Made by a program: the position numbers and the translations under genes | In this document: in pieces, positions 42,382 through 51,075 of the stretch | Layout: the number at the start of each line of letters is the position of its first letter | Numbering within the stretch: position 1 is the stretch's first letter | Notes under the pieces: model-generated | Databases searched by the model: none | The model's input: only the letters and a program-made list of their open reading frames with translations | What the model was told of the DNA's origin: nothing | Origin: Gloeobacter morelensis MG652769 | GTDB lineage: Bacteria > Cyanobacteriota > Cyanobacteriia > Gloeobacterales > Gloeobacteraceae | Direction of reading: 5' to 3' | Length of the DNA: 64,000 nucleotides | Assembly: GCF_021018745.1 (NCBI RefSeq) | Contig: NZ_CP063845.1 | Coordinates: 4,774,001-4,838,000 of the forward strand

Positions 42382-42765
42382 ATGAAAGATTTACTGCTGT
42401 GCGAGCGGACCATCGGCGAGCTGAAGCTGCGGGGCTATCTGCTGCAGGAGCACCACCTGATCGCTGTCTGGGGGTTGCCGCAGTCGCCCGAGCGGCCCAG
42501 GCGCTTGATTTGCCACAACTTCGAGCACCTCAACGATCTGTGGCGCACCTGGCAGCAGATGGAACCGGAAGCGCTCAAAGCCGAGTTGCTGGGGTTGCCT
42601 GAGGGCGTGCTGCCCAAGCCAAAACCAAAAATCTTCAAAAAAGCGGGAGCGGACGAGCAGGGCGGTGGACTGCTCAAAAAGCCGTTTCGCCCCAGATCCC
42701 AGGACGCCCCTAGCAGCGGCCCCCCGCGACTGGAGCGCGCTCCGCGCCCCCGGCGCCCTCTATAG
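42382..42765 (+). CDS. Hypothetical protein with basic disordered tail
   Basis: 127 residues. A compact N-terminal ~75 residues ('KDLLLCERTIGELKLRGYLL', 'LICHNFEHLNDLWRTWQQME') is followed by a Pro/Arg/Lys-rich disordered end ('KPKPKIFKKAGADEQGGG', 'PPRLERAPRPRRPL'). No known family; nucleic-acid binding through the basic tail is conceivable. Start ATG at 42382 has a weak AAGGG upstream. Confidence 0.55.
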   Translation: MKDLLLCERTIGELKLRGYLLQEHHLIAVWGLPQSPERPRRLICHNFEHLNDLWRTWQQMEPEALKAELLGLPEGVLPKPKPKIFKKAGADEQGGGLLKKPFRPRSQDAPSSGPPRLERAPRPRRPL

Positions 42766-42805
42766 CGGCACTGCGCCACCCGCTTGATTGAGGCGCGACC
42801 CGTCG

Positions 42806-43522
42806 TTACTCCAGGGCACCCCGGCCGGTTGCCCGCGGTTGGGGAGCGACGATGGGAGGCTCGGATTTGGCTTCAGGAAGAGCGCTGTGGGGACTTTTGA
42901 AGGTGAGCTGGGCATTTTCGGCTTTGCAGGCGGCCATCGTTTTGACGTGCTCGGCTTCGTCGTCGCGGATGTTGACGAACACGTCGTAGAGGGTGTCGCA
43001 GGCCGGGCGGCGTTCCTCGGGGCGGCGGCTGGTCTGAAACTCGTCGAACATGTACAGATCGCCGGTCAGGTAATAGCTCACCGCCACCGCCGGGGCCGGC
43101 TGGAGTTTGAGCCGCTCGCCGTCGGATTTGAGAAATTCGTCGTAGGTGTGGAAGGCGTGCTCTTCGACCTGGCGCATAAATTCGTAGGCCGAGCGGGGCG
43201 AGATCATGTACAGAACCACGATCACCCAGTAGTAGACAAGGGCCGAACTTTTGGCGAGCAGGCGGTCGTACCACCGGTTGTTGCCGCCGAGGGACTCCAT
43301 GATGAGCAGGTGGTGCAGTTCGTTCCAGGTCTCGGCGAAGTGGACCTTCAGCCAGTCGGACTTGCGCCACAGGCCCAGGGTTTCGTAGAGGTGCAACACC
43401 GACAGGTACGAAAAATACGGCACCCGCGCCACGGTCTCCAGCACATAGAAGCGCGGGTAGGGGCGGTTTTTGTAGAGAACGTCAATCACAAAAACGAGAA
43501 TACTGACCAAAAATCGAATCAT
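42806..43522 (-). CDS. ptox: Plastid-type terminal oxidase (alternative oxidase family)
   Basis: 238 residues, ATG with GGAGG 8 nt upstream. Diiron carboxylate motifs: 'VHFAETWNELHHLLIMESLG' (two Glu and His ligands), 'RQVEEHAFHTYDEF' and 'FVNIRDDEAEHVKTMAAC' (E-x-x-H). Also 'YFSYLSVLHLYETLGLWRKS', shared by PTOX proteins. It is an interfacial membrane plastoquinol:O2 oxidoreductase that drains electrons from the quinone pool without proton pumping. The ~40-residue C-terminal extension is disordered. Cyanobacteria carry PTOX patchily. Confidence 0.92.
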   Translation of the reverse strand: MIRFLVSILVFVIDVLYKNRPYPRFYVLETVARVPYFSYLSVLHLYETLGLWRKSDWLKVHFAETWNELHHLLIMESLGGNNRWYDRLLAKSSALVYYWVIVVLYMISPRSAYEFMRQVEEHAFHTYDEFLKSDGERLKLQPAPAVAVSYYLTGDLYMFDEFQTSRRPEERRPACDTLYDVFVNIRDDEAEHVKTMAACKAENAQLTFKSPHSALPEAKSEPPIVAPQPRATGRGALE

Positions 43523-43701
43523 TGCATCTGCCTCCGATGCTGAGGTGCCGGGGATGCCACGCTTCCACCCGACACCCCTATGCTAAACGTGCATGGCGTC
43601 TGGACCTTTAGACTTAAGGTTGGCTTATAGATGCCACCACCCAAGCTGCATCCCCAGCCCGTCCACCCCGGACTGGGTTGTGTCAACCATAAGCGTAGTA
43701 C

Positions 43702-45159
43702 TTAGGGCTCACCCGACTGATTGAAAGCACCTTCGACCACAAAGACCGTGCTGGTGGAGGCCTGCTGGCCGTCGGGGTTGAGAAGCCGGATGCGGCCTGT
43801 GGGGACCCCCAAAGGGATGCGTGCCTGCACCTGGGTGTCGCTGACCGAAAGCACCGTGAGATCCGCCGAACCGATTTGCAGGCGTACCCCGGGCTGAAAG
43901 TTCTGCCCAAAAAGCGTAATTACCGTACCTGCCCGGCCGCGCACGGGAGTGAGCCGACTCAGGCGTGGAGCGATGCCTACGACGCGCACGGTGGCGGAGG
44001 CGCGCACGACACCGGCAGCTGCGCTCAGCGCATAATCCCCCAGGTTGGCATCGGCTGGAACCTGGACCTTGAGTTGGGAGCGAAGATTCTGGGCGTCTAA
44101 AAAATCGGGGGTGTACTGGGCGTTCCAGTCGTCGGGCAAGCCGCCCAAATCGAGATCGACCAGGTTGTCCAGTCGACCGGTGATCCCCACGGCGAAGAGC
44201 GCTTCTTGCCCCGGGCGCACGGCAACTACCGCCGGGTTGACTGTCAGCTTGAAGGTGGGAACGACGAAATCGGCGGCGCTGGTGGCGTTGCCCGTGGGGG
44301 TAGCAGCGACGATGCGGCCGGTGGCGGCGCCGTTGGGCACCACAGCACTCAGTTGGGTGGCCGAAAGCACCGTGAAATTGGCCCGCTGGCCGCCGATGGT
44401 GAGGACAGTGGTACCGGATAGGCGCGTGCCGCGCACGGTCACAGCCGTGCCGGGAAGACCGCCGGGCGGGCTGAAGCCAGTGATCTCGGGCGGCGGCGGC
44501 TGAACAATCAGGTTGATGGTGGCCGATTGCTGGTAAGGCGGACTCACTGCCGAGATGTTCAGCGGGTAGGTGCCGGGGGCGGCCGTCGCTTCGGCTGCGA
44601 CTACGAAGTTGACCGGCCCGCCGGCGCTCGCCACTTGCGGCGGCTCGAAGGCGGCCACCACCCCCGCCGGTGGGGCGGTAAGCAAGTTGAAGCCGATGGA
44701 AGCGGTGATCTGCGGCGCTTCGCCCACCACCTGCAGCGGCAGGCTGGCGGTGCGCCCCTGCAAGACGGTCAGATTGCCCACAGCGGGTTCGAGCCGGTAG
44801 CCGCGGCCTGCCACGGCAAAGGTAAATGTGCGCGTGGCGGTGAGCCCGGCACTGTCGGCGGCTTGAATTGTGAAAGTGTTGTTGATGTTGGTGGTGTTGG
44901 GGGTGCCCACGAGCTGACCGCTATTGCTGTCGAGGGTCAAGCCATTGGGTAAAGACCCGCCCACCACCGACCAGGTATAGGGAGCCGTGCCGCCTACCAC
45001 CCGCAGGGTATAGCGGTACTCCTGCTCCAGATTGCCGCTCGGAAGCGCCGTGTCGATGAGCACAGGAACGCCCTGGGCATCGACGGTGCGACTGTGCCAA
45101 AAAGCAAGGGCGGCCCCCGCCAGCACTGCGACTATCGTGCTTTTGAATCGTCGCTGCAT
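43702..45159 (-). CDS. Secreted multi-domain Ig-like protein (He_PIG and IPT/TIG domains)
   Basis: 485 residues from the ATG at 45159. Signal peptide, residues 1-28 ('STIVAVLAGAALAFW'). Domains in order: a putative Ig domain of the He_PIG type, residues ~35-115 ('LEQEYRYTLRVVGGTAPYTW', 'GLTLDSNSGQLVGTP'); a beta-sandwich to ~225; an IPT/TIG domain ~228-300 ('ITGFSPPGGLPGTAVTVRGT'); another sandwich; a second IPT/TIG domain ~400-475 ('RLTPVRGRAGTVITLFGQNF'). Probably an extracellular or surface protein that binds ligands or partners. No anchor or autotransporter is seen at the end. Confidence 0.75.
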   Translation of the reverse strand: MQRRFKSTIVAVLAGAALAFWHSRTVDAQGVPVLIDTALPSGNLEQEYRYTLRVVGGTAPYTWSVVGGSLPNGLTLDSNSGQLVGTPNTTNINNTFTIQAADSAGLTATRTFTFAVAGRGYRLEPAVGNLTVLQGRTASLPLQVVGEAPQITASIGFNLLTAPPAGVVAAFEPPQVASAGGPVNFVVAAEATAAPGTYPLNISAVSPPYQQSATINLIVQPPPPEITGFSPPGGLPGTAVTVRGTRLSGTTVLTIGGQRANFTVLSATQLSAVVPNGAATGRIVAATPTGNATSAADFVVPTFKLTVNPAVVAVRPGQEALFAVGITGRLDNLVDLDLGGLPDDWNAQYTPDFLDAQNLRSQLKVQVPADANLGDYALSAAAGVVRASATVRVVGIAPRLSRLTPVRGRAGTVITLFGQNFQPGVRLQIGSADLTVLSVSDTQVQARIPLGVPTGRIRLLNPDGQQASTSTVFVVEGAFNQSGEP

Positions 45160-45196
45160 GGGGAGCACCGCCAGAAAAAGGTGCTGTCGAAAGAAC

Positions 45197-45352
45197 CTAG
45201 GGAGCCTGGGCGCCGGTGTCGTTGTCCTCGAAGCCGCCGGGGCCTGAGGAACGCCGTCCGTAGCGGCCGGTGACCTGTTTTTTGCGGTATTTGCGTGCGT
45301 TGGCCCGGTTGCGCAGGGCTTTCTCTTTCTTCTGGTTGCGGCGCTTCGCCAT
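45197..45352 (-). CDS. Small highly basic protein
   Basis: 51 residues starting 'MAKRRNQKKEKALRNRANAR', then 'KYRKKQVTGRYGRRSSGPG'. Very rich in Arg and Lys. The same type of short basic protein is, as I recall, conserved in cyanobacteria; RNA or ribosome association is plausible but not shown. It diverges from pheS with a 170-bp gap. Confidence 0.6.
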   Translation of the reverse strand: MAKRRNQKKEKALRNRANARKYRKKQVTGRYGRRSSGPGGFEDNDTGAQAP

Positions 45353-45522
45353 TCGTTGTTGACCTCCAGCGTGGTGAACGCTTCTACAGGCTATTGTCCG
45401 AGCCTGCAGGGCGTAGCCCACCGCTCCCGGACCCTTGACTTGTTACGATGCTTTCCCATCCTAGCACCGCGGGCAAGGGGTCATGGTGCACGATAAGATT
45501 GTTCAGGTACTCCGATACTCCC

Positions 45523-46539
45523 ATGCAGCAGCAACTCGACGCACTCCAGCTCGAAGCCCTCAAAGCGATCCGCGAAGCGGCGGATCTGACCACCCTGGAG
45601 CGCATCCGCGTCGACTTTTTGGGCAAAAAAGGCAAGCTTTCGGCGCTCCTGGGCGGTATGGCCAGGCTACCCGCCGAGGAGCGGCCGGTCGTGGGCGCCC
45701 TGGTCAATCAGGTGAAAGCCCGGGTCGAGGAGGCACTCGCCGCCCAGCAGACCCACCTGCAAGACCAGCTCATTGAGCTGCGCCTTGATGCTGAGACCCT
45801 CGATGTGACGATGCCCGGCCGCTTCGTACCCCCCGGCCGTCTCCATCCACTCACCGCCACCACCGATCGGATTATCGATGTGTTCGTGGGCCTCGGGTTC
45901 ACCGTCGCCTCCGGACCGCAGATCGAGACGGAATACTACAACTTTGAGGCCCTCAACACGCCCGCTGACCACCCTGCCCGCGACATGCAAGACACGTTTT
46001 ACCTGAGCGACGGGTTGGTGTTGCGCACCCAGACTTCCTCGGTGCAGATCCGCTACATGGAAGAGCATGACCCGCCCGTGCGCATCTGTGCTCCCGGCCG
46101 GGTCTACCGCCGCGACCAGGTGACCAACCGTCACTCGCCGGTCTTTCACCAGGTGGAACTGCTGGCGGTGGACGAGGAGATTACCTTCGGCGACCTCAAG
46201 GGCACCCTGACGTTTTTTACGCAAGAAATGTTCGGCGATCGGCCGGTGCGCTTTCGGCCAAGTTTCTTTCCGTTCACCGAACCTTCGGCGGAGGTGGACG
46301 TGCAATGCCGCTTCTGCGACGGCAAGGGTTGCCGCACCTGCTCCCACACCGGTTGGCTGGAGATAGCAGGTTGCGGCATGGTGGACCCGAACGTCTTTCA
46401 GGCGGTGGGCTACAACCCCGAAAAGGTCCAGGGCTTTGCCGCGGGCATGGGGATCGAGCGCATCGCCATGCTGCTGTACGACATCAACGACATTCGCCTG
46501 TTTTATACCAACGACCTGCGCTTCTTGCGGCAGTTTTAA
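45523..46539 (+). CDS. pheS: Phenylalanyl-tRNA synthetase alpha subunit
   Basis: 338 residues from the ATG at 45523. N-terminal coiled coil (residues 1-85), then the class II core: '[20 protein letters not shown]' (split), '[20 protein letters not shown]', '[19 protein letters not shown]' , motif 2 '[20 protein letters not shown]', '[20 protein letters not shown]', and motif 3 '[20 protein letters not shown]'. It pairs with PheT (not in the window) as an alpha2-beta2 enzyme. The zinc-like Cys cluster '[16 protein letters not shown]' is as in other bacterial PheS. fbp follows after 3 nt. Confidence 0.97.
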   Translation: MQQQLDALQLEALKAIREAADLTTLERIRVDFLGKKGKLSALLGGMARLPAEERPVVGALVNQVKARVEEALAAQQTHLQDQLIELRLDAETLDVTMPGRFVPPGRLHPLTATTDRIIDVFVGLGFTVASGPQIETEYYNFEALNTPADHPARDMQDTFYLSDGLVLRTQTSSVQIRYMEEHDPPVRICAPGRVYRRDQVTNRHSPVFHQVELLAVDEEITFGDLKGTLTFFTQEMFGDRPVRFRPSFFPFTEPSAEVDVQCRFCDGKGCRTCSHTGWLEIAGCGMVDPNVFQAVGYNPEKVQGFAAGMGIERIAMLLYDINDIRLFYTNDLRFLRQF

Positions 46540-46542
46540 CCC

Positions 46543-47580
46543 ATGGACACCACCCCGCTCACCCCGCTCACCAAGGGCATCACGCTCTATCAGCACATCC
46601 TTTCCCAGCAGGCACTCAATCCCGATGCCACCGGCGAATTTAGCGGCCTGATGGTGCAGATTAGCCTGGCAGCCAAGCTCATCTCCCGCGAACTTGCCCA
46701 GGCGGGCCTGGTCGAAAACGTGCTGGGCTTTACCGGCGAGACCAACGTTCAGGGCGAGGCGGTCCGCCACCTCGATCAGTACGCCAACGAGACGTTTATT
46801 CGCGTCTTCAAAAACACCAACCTGGTCTGTTTGCTGGTCTCCGAAGAACTCGAAGACCCCCTGCCCCTTTCCAACCAGTGCCCCATCGGTTCCTACGCTC
46901 TGGTCATCGATCCGGTGGACGGCTCCAGCAACATCGATGTGAACGTCTCGGTGGCCTCGATCTTTTCGGTGCAGCGGCGCAACCCGCGCGCCACCGACGA
47001 GACAAGCAGCCTGCTGCAAAAGGGCACCGGGCAGGTGGCGGCGGGCTACGTGCTCTACGGCCCCAACACAATGTTCGTCTACACCAGCGGCCAGGGGGTG
47101 CACGGTTTTACCCTTGACGCCGGTCTGGGGGAATTCGTCCTCTCCCACCCGAATATTCGCATCCCCGAGCGCGGCGATTATTACAGCATCAACGACGCCT
47201 ACTCGGCCGAATGGCAGCCGGGCACGCGCGCCTTTATCGACTACCTCAAGCAGGCCAAAAGCCGGGGCGAAAAAGCCTACTCCGCCCGCTACATCGGCTC
47301 GCTGGCCGCCGATGTGCACCGCACGCTGCTCACCGGGGGCATCTTTCTCTACCCGGGCACCGTCGCCAAGCCCAAGGGCAAGCTGCGGCTACTCTACGAA
47401 GCCCAGCCGCTCGCGCTCATCGTCGAGCAGGCCGGGGGCCAGGCGAGCACCGGCACCGAGCGCATCCTCGATATCGAGCCCAAGACCCTTCACCAGCGGG
47501 TGCCTCTGGTCATCGGCAGCCCCTACGAAGTGGATCTGGCGGTGGCCTTTGCCCGGAGTGGTACGCCGACGCCGGCTTGA
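46543..47580 (+). CDS. fbp: Fructose-1,6-bisphosphatase class I
   Basis: 345 residues, ATG 3 nt after the pheS stop, so translationally close. Metal and substrate motifs: '[16 protein letters not shown]', '[14 protein letters not shown]', '[20 protein letters not shown]' (D-P-x-D-G-S-S-N, metal site), '[20 protein letters not shown]', '[20 protein letters not shown]' and '[20 protein letters not shown]'. It removes the C1 phosphate of fructose 1,6-bisphosphate in gluconeogenesis and possibly the Calvin cycle. Two Cys of the plant redox loop are absent. Confidence 0.97.
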   Translation: MDTTPLTPLTKGITLYQHILSQQALNPDATGEFSGLMVQISLAAKLISRELAQAGLVENVLGFTGETNVQGEAVRHLDQYANETFIRVFKNTNLVCLLVSEELEDPLPLSNQCPIGSYALVIDPVDGSSNIDVNVSVASIFSVQRRNPRATDETSSLLQKGTGQVAAGYVLYGPNTMFVYTSGQGVHGFTLDAGLGEFVLSHPNIRIPERGDYYSINDAYSAEWQPGTRAFIDYLKQAKSRGEKAYSARYIGSLAADVHRTLLTGGIFLYPGTVAKPKGKLRLLYEAQPLALIVEQAGGQASTGTERILDIEPKTLHQRVPLVIGSPYEVDLAVAFARSGTPTPA

Positions 47581-47937
47581 TTTCTAAGGGAGCGCCGCTT
47601 TGTAACAAACTTTCAAGGGCTCCCCACGAAAAATCTTGAAAATCGCCGATCCAATATCGGGTGCAGTTACGCCTCTATTGGTAGAGGGACAACCGATTTT
47701 GGCCCCAAGATCCTCTTCTCAGGCCGTAGTGCGTTCCCTTAGACCACAATGCTGCAAACGGATAGCACCCGTGCTGCACAGTCCAATTTCCGTAGCACTG
47801 GCGGCTCACCTGTTGCTGAAACCGCCGAGCGTGCCGGAGACGTGCATTGGCTGGAAAAATGACTCGGCAGCCACAGGCGCAAAGCCGCCTGGCGCGTGCA
47901 CGGATTTCCAACGGTTCACCATTTCTGGAGAAAATCC
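47581..47937. other. Intergenic region before an AT-richer gene block
   Basis: 357 bp. Contains the hairpin CCTCTATTGGTAGAGG (47671-47686) and, on the minus strand, a stretch with tRNA-like D-arm wording but no foldable anticodon stem. Open frames are short and without RBS. Base composition drops from GC-rich (fbp) to near even towards 47938. Confidence 0.4.
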
Positions 47938-48720
47938 ATGAACTCACAAACTGAAAAACTCCCGATGAACAACGTTTCCGCTGCAATTTTCTGGCTCATC
48001 GGCTTATCGGTTTCACTTGGAACCCTGTTTGCCTGCCTACTGACTATGCTTCCGGTGCTTCCACTGCTGCCTTCCTTTTTCTTTGGGTGCGCTTCTGCCC
48101 TGTTGGTCTACCACTTTCTCGGAGGCTTGAGCCAACACGACAAAATCGGCGGTTCTCTGGGATTCGGCGACCTCAAAATAGAGTTTAGTTTCCTCGGTGC
48201 CCTTGCGAGCTTAGTTGGCGTAACCTGGTTGCTCAACTACGGTTTTCAGACCCAACTAGAACCGTTCAAGCCAGGGAACATAGTGATCAAAGCAGAGACG
48301 GCAACAACCATTCCGTCCAAGCCCTTGCCCGAACAAATTCAAACGTTTCAGGCGGCATGTTGGGACAATAAGGGAATATGCCAAGCAATTCTTAGAGATG
48401 CCACAATTTGGGTGGATGAGAATTTGAACCCAAAAGAAGCAACCGTTTGCCCAATTCACAAAGATCTCGTGGGATTGCCCCTGACTGTGTGGATCGGCGA
48501 ATCGTATTTAATGCCTCCCATGTTGGTGAGTGGTACCAACGGAAGTTGCGGTCCGTCAGAAAACATTGTCAATATTGCCATCGGTCCAAACGACGAGCGC
48601 CACATTCCGGAATACCTTCAAACTGGTTCATACACAGGGCAGTTTCAGGTTGGACCTTTGAAGCAGATCCCGGAACGGCCGACAGTACAACAACGGTCGA
48701 AGGAAAAACCGGGAATTTAG
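47938..48720 (+). CDS. Hypothetical membrane-anchored protein
   Basis: 260 residues from the ATG at 47938 (GGAGAA upstream). Membrane helices near residues 12-34 ('AAIFWLIGLSVSLGTLFACL'), 37-58 ('VLPLLPSFFFGCASALLVYH') and 82-100 ('FLGALASLVGVTWLLNYGF'). The rest is a soluble ~155-residue domain with several Cys ('ACWDNKGICQAIL', 'ATVCPIHKDLVGLPLTVWIG', 'TNGSCGPSENIVNIAIG'). Not recognised. First gene of a same-strand run with the three following small genes; AT-richer than average, possibly transferred. Confidence 0.6.
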   Translation: MNSQTEKLPMNNVSAAIFWLIGLSVSLGTLFACLLTMLPVLPLLPSFFFGCASALLVYHFLGGLSQHDKIGGSLGFGDLKIEFSFLGALASLVGVTWLLNYGFQTQLEPFKPGNIVIKAETATTIPSKPLPEQIQTFQAACWDNKGICQAILRDATIWVDENLNPKEATVCPIHKDLVGLPLTVWIGESYLMPPMLVSGTNGSCGPSENIVNIAIGPNDERHIPEYLQTGSYTGQFQVGPLKQIPERPTVQQRSKEKPGI

Positions 48721-48787
48721 CCTCTTTTTGCACGACCTACCTTGTGTCATTCTTTGCACTCACAGATTTCAACCAGGAGCAACGGCT

Positions 48788-48970
48788 ATGAATAAGCTCA
48801 GTTCGCGGGCCATTTTAGTCATCGCAATCGTCGGCACCGCAATTGCCACAGCTGCAGCTGTGTCAGCCCAGGGGCAGGGGTGTTATTACAACGGTGAATT
48901 GTACCCGGTGGGAACCACCTTCGGAAGTTTTGTTTGCACACCGGATGGGTGGAAGCCAAGGCCAAAGTGA
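48788..48970 (+). CDS. Small secreted protein with two cysteines
   Basis: 60 residues, ATG with CAGGAG 8 nt upstream. Signal peptide at residues 1-28 ('AILVIAIVGTAIATAAAVSA'). The mature ~32 residues contain 'GCYYNGELYPVGTTFGSFVC' and 'TPDGWKPRPK', with two Cys that may form one disulfide; C-x(n)-G-x-x-Y-x-x-G resembles a tiny single-domain scaffold such as von Willebrand C-like or lectin-like pieces. Same strand and spacing as its neighbours. Confidence 0.6.
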   Translation: MNKLSSRAILVIAIVGTAIATAAAVSAQGQGCYYNGELYPVGTTFGSFVCTPDGWKPRPK

Positions 48971-49065
48971 TGGGGCTTCAATGCCTATTTTATTGGGGAT
49001 TCGACAAGCCACACTGTACCGAAGGAGTATCGTATTCTCGGCGAGAACAGTTGACGGAGAAACGC

Positions 49066-49953
49066 ATGAGTAGTGACGCCCACAGGCACTTATTTGTCTC
49101 GACGCTCGCAGCAATTGCGCTTCTGGGTTGCGGTGCAGCTTCCAACGAAGATTATGCTCGGCTTGCACAGGCAGGCAATGCTTACACGACGGCAATGGAC
49201 AAAATGCTTGTCACCACAGGCAAGATGAGGGTAAATGCAACTTCTGAGAAACTCCTGGAAAGCGATGCCCTTGCGAATGTCAGCACCGACCAATACGCGA
49301 GCAACTCATCCACCGACGAGGAGCTGCTTGTCATCACGGACGAGCTGAGGCAACAGAACAAACTCCTTGGCCGATACTTCAATGTCCTTCTAGAACTGGC
49401 GACTTCCGATGCACCCGAGAGAGCGTCAGAAGCAGCAAGCACGATCGGTACCAGCATTGAGGGCATCACAGCCAAACTGGAACCCAAGGTATCCAGGCCA
49501 GTCTCAGGCCTTCTGGTAAGTCTCACCAAATTGGCCGTCAGCGAGAAAATTCGAGGAGCACTTCGCGAAGAACTCGACCAAAGACAACTGACCGTCAGGA
49601 AAGCACTCTACATTGAAGCCGATCTGTTTCAACAACTTGCACGCGATCTTCAGGCAAGTCTCAACGACGTGAAGCGCGCCCAAACAAAGCGCCTGATCAT
49701 CCCGCCTCTTGTCGCGGAAGAACCGATCACCAATACAGGCCAGGCTGATGCATGGATCGGTACACGTCGGGCAATCGTTACAAAACGAATTAGTGCTCAG
49801 GATCTCGAAGAAGCAAGTACAGCAACACAAGAAATGCGGCTTGCCTTCGAGGATCTGTTAACCGATAAGCTAACGATAGCCAGGGTAAAAAACCTTCTGG
49901 TCCAGATCGATTCGATTTCCAAAATTGCCGATTCCCTGAACCCCGATCCTTGA
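49066..49953 (+). CDS. Putative lipoprotein, helical
   Basis: 295 residues from the ATG at 49066 (ACGGAGA upstream). Lipoprotein signal 'VSTLAAIALLGCGAAS' with the lipobox L-L-G-C, lipidated Cys at residue ~21. The mature part is predicted helical throughout, with low complexity in charge distribution ('LVITDELRQQNKLLGRYFNV', 'REELDQRQLTVRKALYIEAD', 'RAQTKRLIIPPLVAEEP'). No family recognised. It is followed after 8 nt by another gene, so the two are an operon. Confidence 0.65.
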   Translation: MSSDAHRHLFVSTLAAIALLGCGAASNEDYARLAQAGNAYTTAMDKMLVTTGKMRVNATSEKLLESDALANVSTDQYASNSSTDEELLVITDELRQQNKLLGRYFNVLLELATSDAPERASEAASTIGTSIEGITAKLEPKVSRPVSGLLVSLTKLAVSEKIRGALREELDQRQLTVRKALYIEADLFQQLARDLQASLNDVKRAQTKRLIIPPLVAEEPITNTGQADAWIGTRRAIVTKRISAQDLEEASTATQEMRLAFEDLLTDKLTIARVKNLLVQIDSISKIADSLNPDP

Positions 49954-49961
49954 GGTGAGCT

Positions 49962-50315
49962 ATGTTACTAATGGATACGATCGAAAGCGACGAACGCAAG
50001 GTCGTCAGTAAACTGATCGACTTTGAAGCCTATCTCTATAAGATTGAAGTAGAACGCGAAGTCAAAAAATTAACCCAGGAGGAGATCCAAAAATTTGTGA
50101 CTTTTCGTCTGAGCGTCACGAATAGAGTGGCATTGCTCAAAAATGCTGTTCTAAGAAAGATCGCAGACGAGTTCAGACAGATCATTCCTGAACTCAAGCA
50201 CGGAATTGCGAATCTTCAGAGTCAGTTGGATAGTGTCGAGGAGATTGTGCAAACCCTTAAAGGGGTCTCGCAATTCCTGGAGATTCTGGACAAATTTGTT
50301 GCTCTGGTCATCTAG
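49962..50315 (+). CDS. Small helical protein
   Basis: 117 residues, ATG with GAGG 7 nt upstream, 8 nt after the lipoprotein gene. Helical and charged ('DERKVVSKLIDFEAYLYKIE', 'QEEIQKFVTFRLSVTNRVAL'), with a coiled-coil-like end ('IANLQSQLDSVEEIVQTLKG'). No signal peptide, so probably cytoplasmic. Tight coupling to the lipoprotein gene suggests joint action. Unknown family. Confidence 0.6.
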   Translation: MLLMDTIESDERKVVSKLIDFEAYLYKIEVEREVKKLTQEEIQKFVTFRLSVTNRVALLKNAVLRKIADEFRQIIPELKHGIANLQSQLDSVEEIVQTLKGVSQFLEILDKFVALVI

Positions 50316-50496
50316 AGCGTATTTCAAGCCAGTTCTGTACGAAGTCGGATAGTCTGTGTCCAGTATAGGGTCTCCGGCATATGCAGCCTTACTCTCAAGA
50401 CCTCCGCATCTTAGGGCATTGCGCTTCGGAAAGCTTCTGCTGCATATTGTGCAGGTATCGGATCTATGGATACGGTATCCTTGCTCTTTTTCTTTC

Positions 50497-51075
50497 ATGC
50501 ACGCTCCCGACGCTACACAGTTACTATTGAGCTGGCAGCGCGGCGATCAGCGAGCACTGGCTGCCCTCATGCCGCTGATCTACGACGAACTGCACAGACG
50601 TGCCCGGGCGTTGATGCGCGGCGAACGTGACGATCACACGCTGCAGGCTACGGTCCTGGTCAATGAGGTGTACCTGAAGCTCATTGACCAGAAGCAGGTG
50701 CCTTGCAACAGCCGCACGCATTTTTTTCGGGTGGCAGCCCGCCGCATGCGCCAGATCCTTGTCGATCATGCCCGCGGCCACCGGGCCGAAAAACGCGGCG
50801 GCAAACTGATCAAAATCTCCCTAGAAGAGGCCGGCGAGGTGGCGGTGGGCGGCAGACCGGTCGATCTGTTGGCTTTGGATGAAGCCCTCGAAGAACTCGA
50901 CCGGCTGAAGCCGCAGTACCGGGAGATTGTCGAGCTGCGTTTTTTCAGCGGCCTGACCATTGAGCAGACAGCCGAGGCGCTGGGGCTCTCGACGATGAGT
51001 GTCAAGCGCCAATGGCGGTTTATCAAAGCCTGGCTTCAAGAGCGCTTGCGGGGCGAAGACGAGGGTGACACCTGA
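50497..51075 (+). CDS. ECF RNA polymerase sigma factor (TIGR02999/ECF43-like)
   Basis: 192 residues from the ATG at 50497. Region 2: 'LLLSWQRGDQRALAALMPLI', 'YDELHRRARALMRGER', 'LQATVLVNEVYLKLIDQ', 'SRTHFFRVAARRMRQILVD', 'HARGHRAEKRGG'; region 4: 'DEALEELDRLKPQYREIVEL', 'RFFSGLTIEQTAEALGLSTM', 'SVKRQWRFIKAWLQERL'. This wording is the 'Sig-70_X6' group, common in acidobacteria, planctomycetes and some others, typically paired with a Ser/Thr kinase. Here its last 11 nt overlap the kinase gene start. Confidence 0.9.
   Translation: MHAPDATQLLLSWQRGDQRALAALMPLIYDELHRRARALMRGERDDHTLQATVLVNEVYLKLIDQKQVPCNSRTHFFRVAARRMRQILVDHARGHRAEKRGGKLIKISLEEAGEVAVGGRPVDLLALDEALEELDRLKPQYREIVELRFFSGLTIEQTAEALGLSTMSVKRQWRFIKAWLQERLRGEDEGDT

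Noticed and set aside
45667-47319. Long minus-strand open frame opposite pheS and fbp
   Set aside because: Spans two clear genes on the other strand and has no motif of its own.
47640-47765. tRNA-like stretch on the minus strand (GTGGTCTAAGGGAACGCAC, possible anticodon GAG)
   Set aside because: No 5-bp anticodon stem or T-arm with TTC can be formed, so no functional tRNA; at best a chance or very old remnant.
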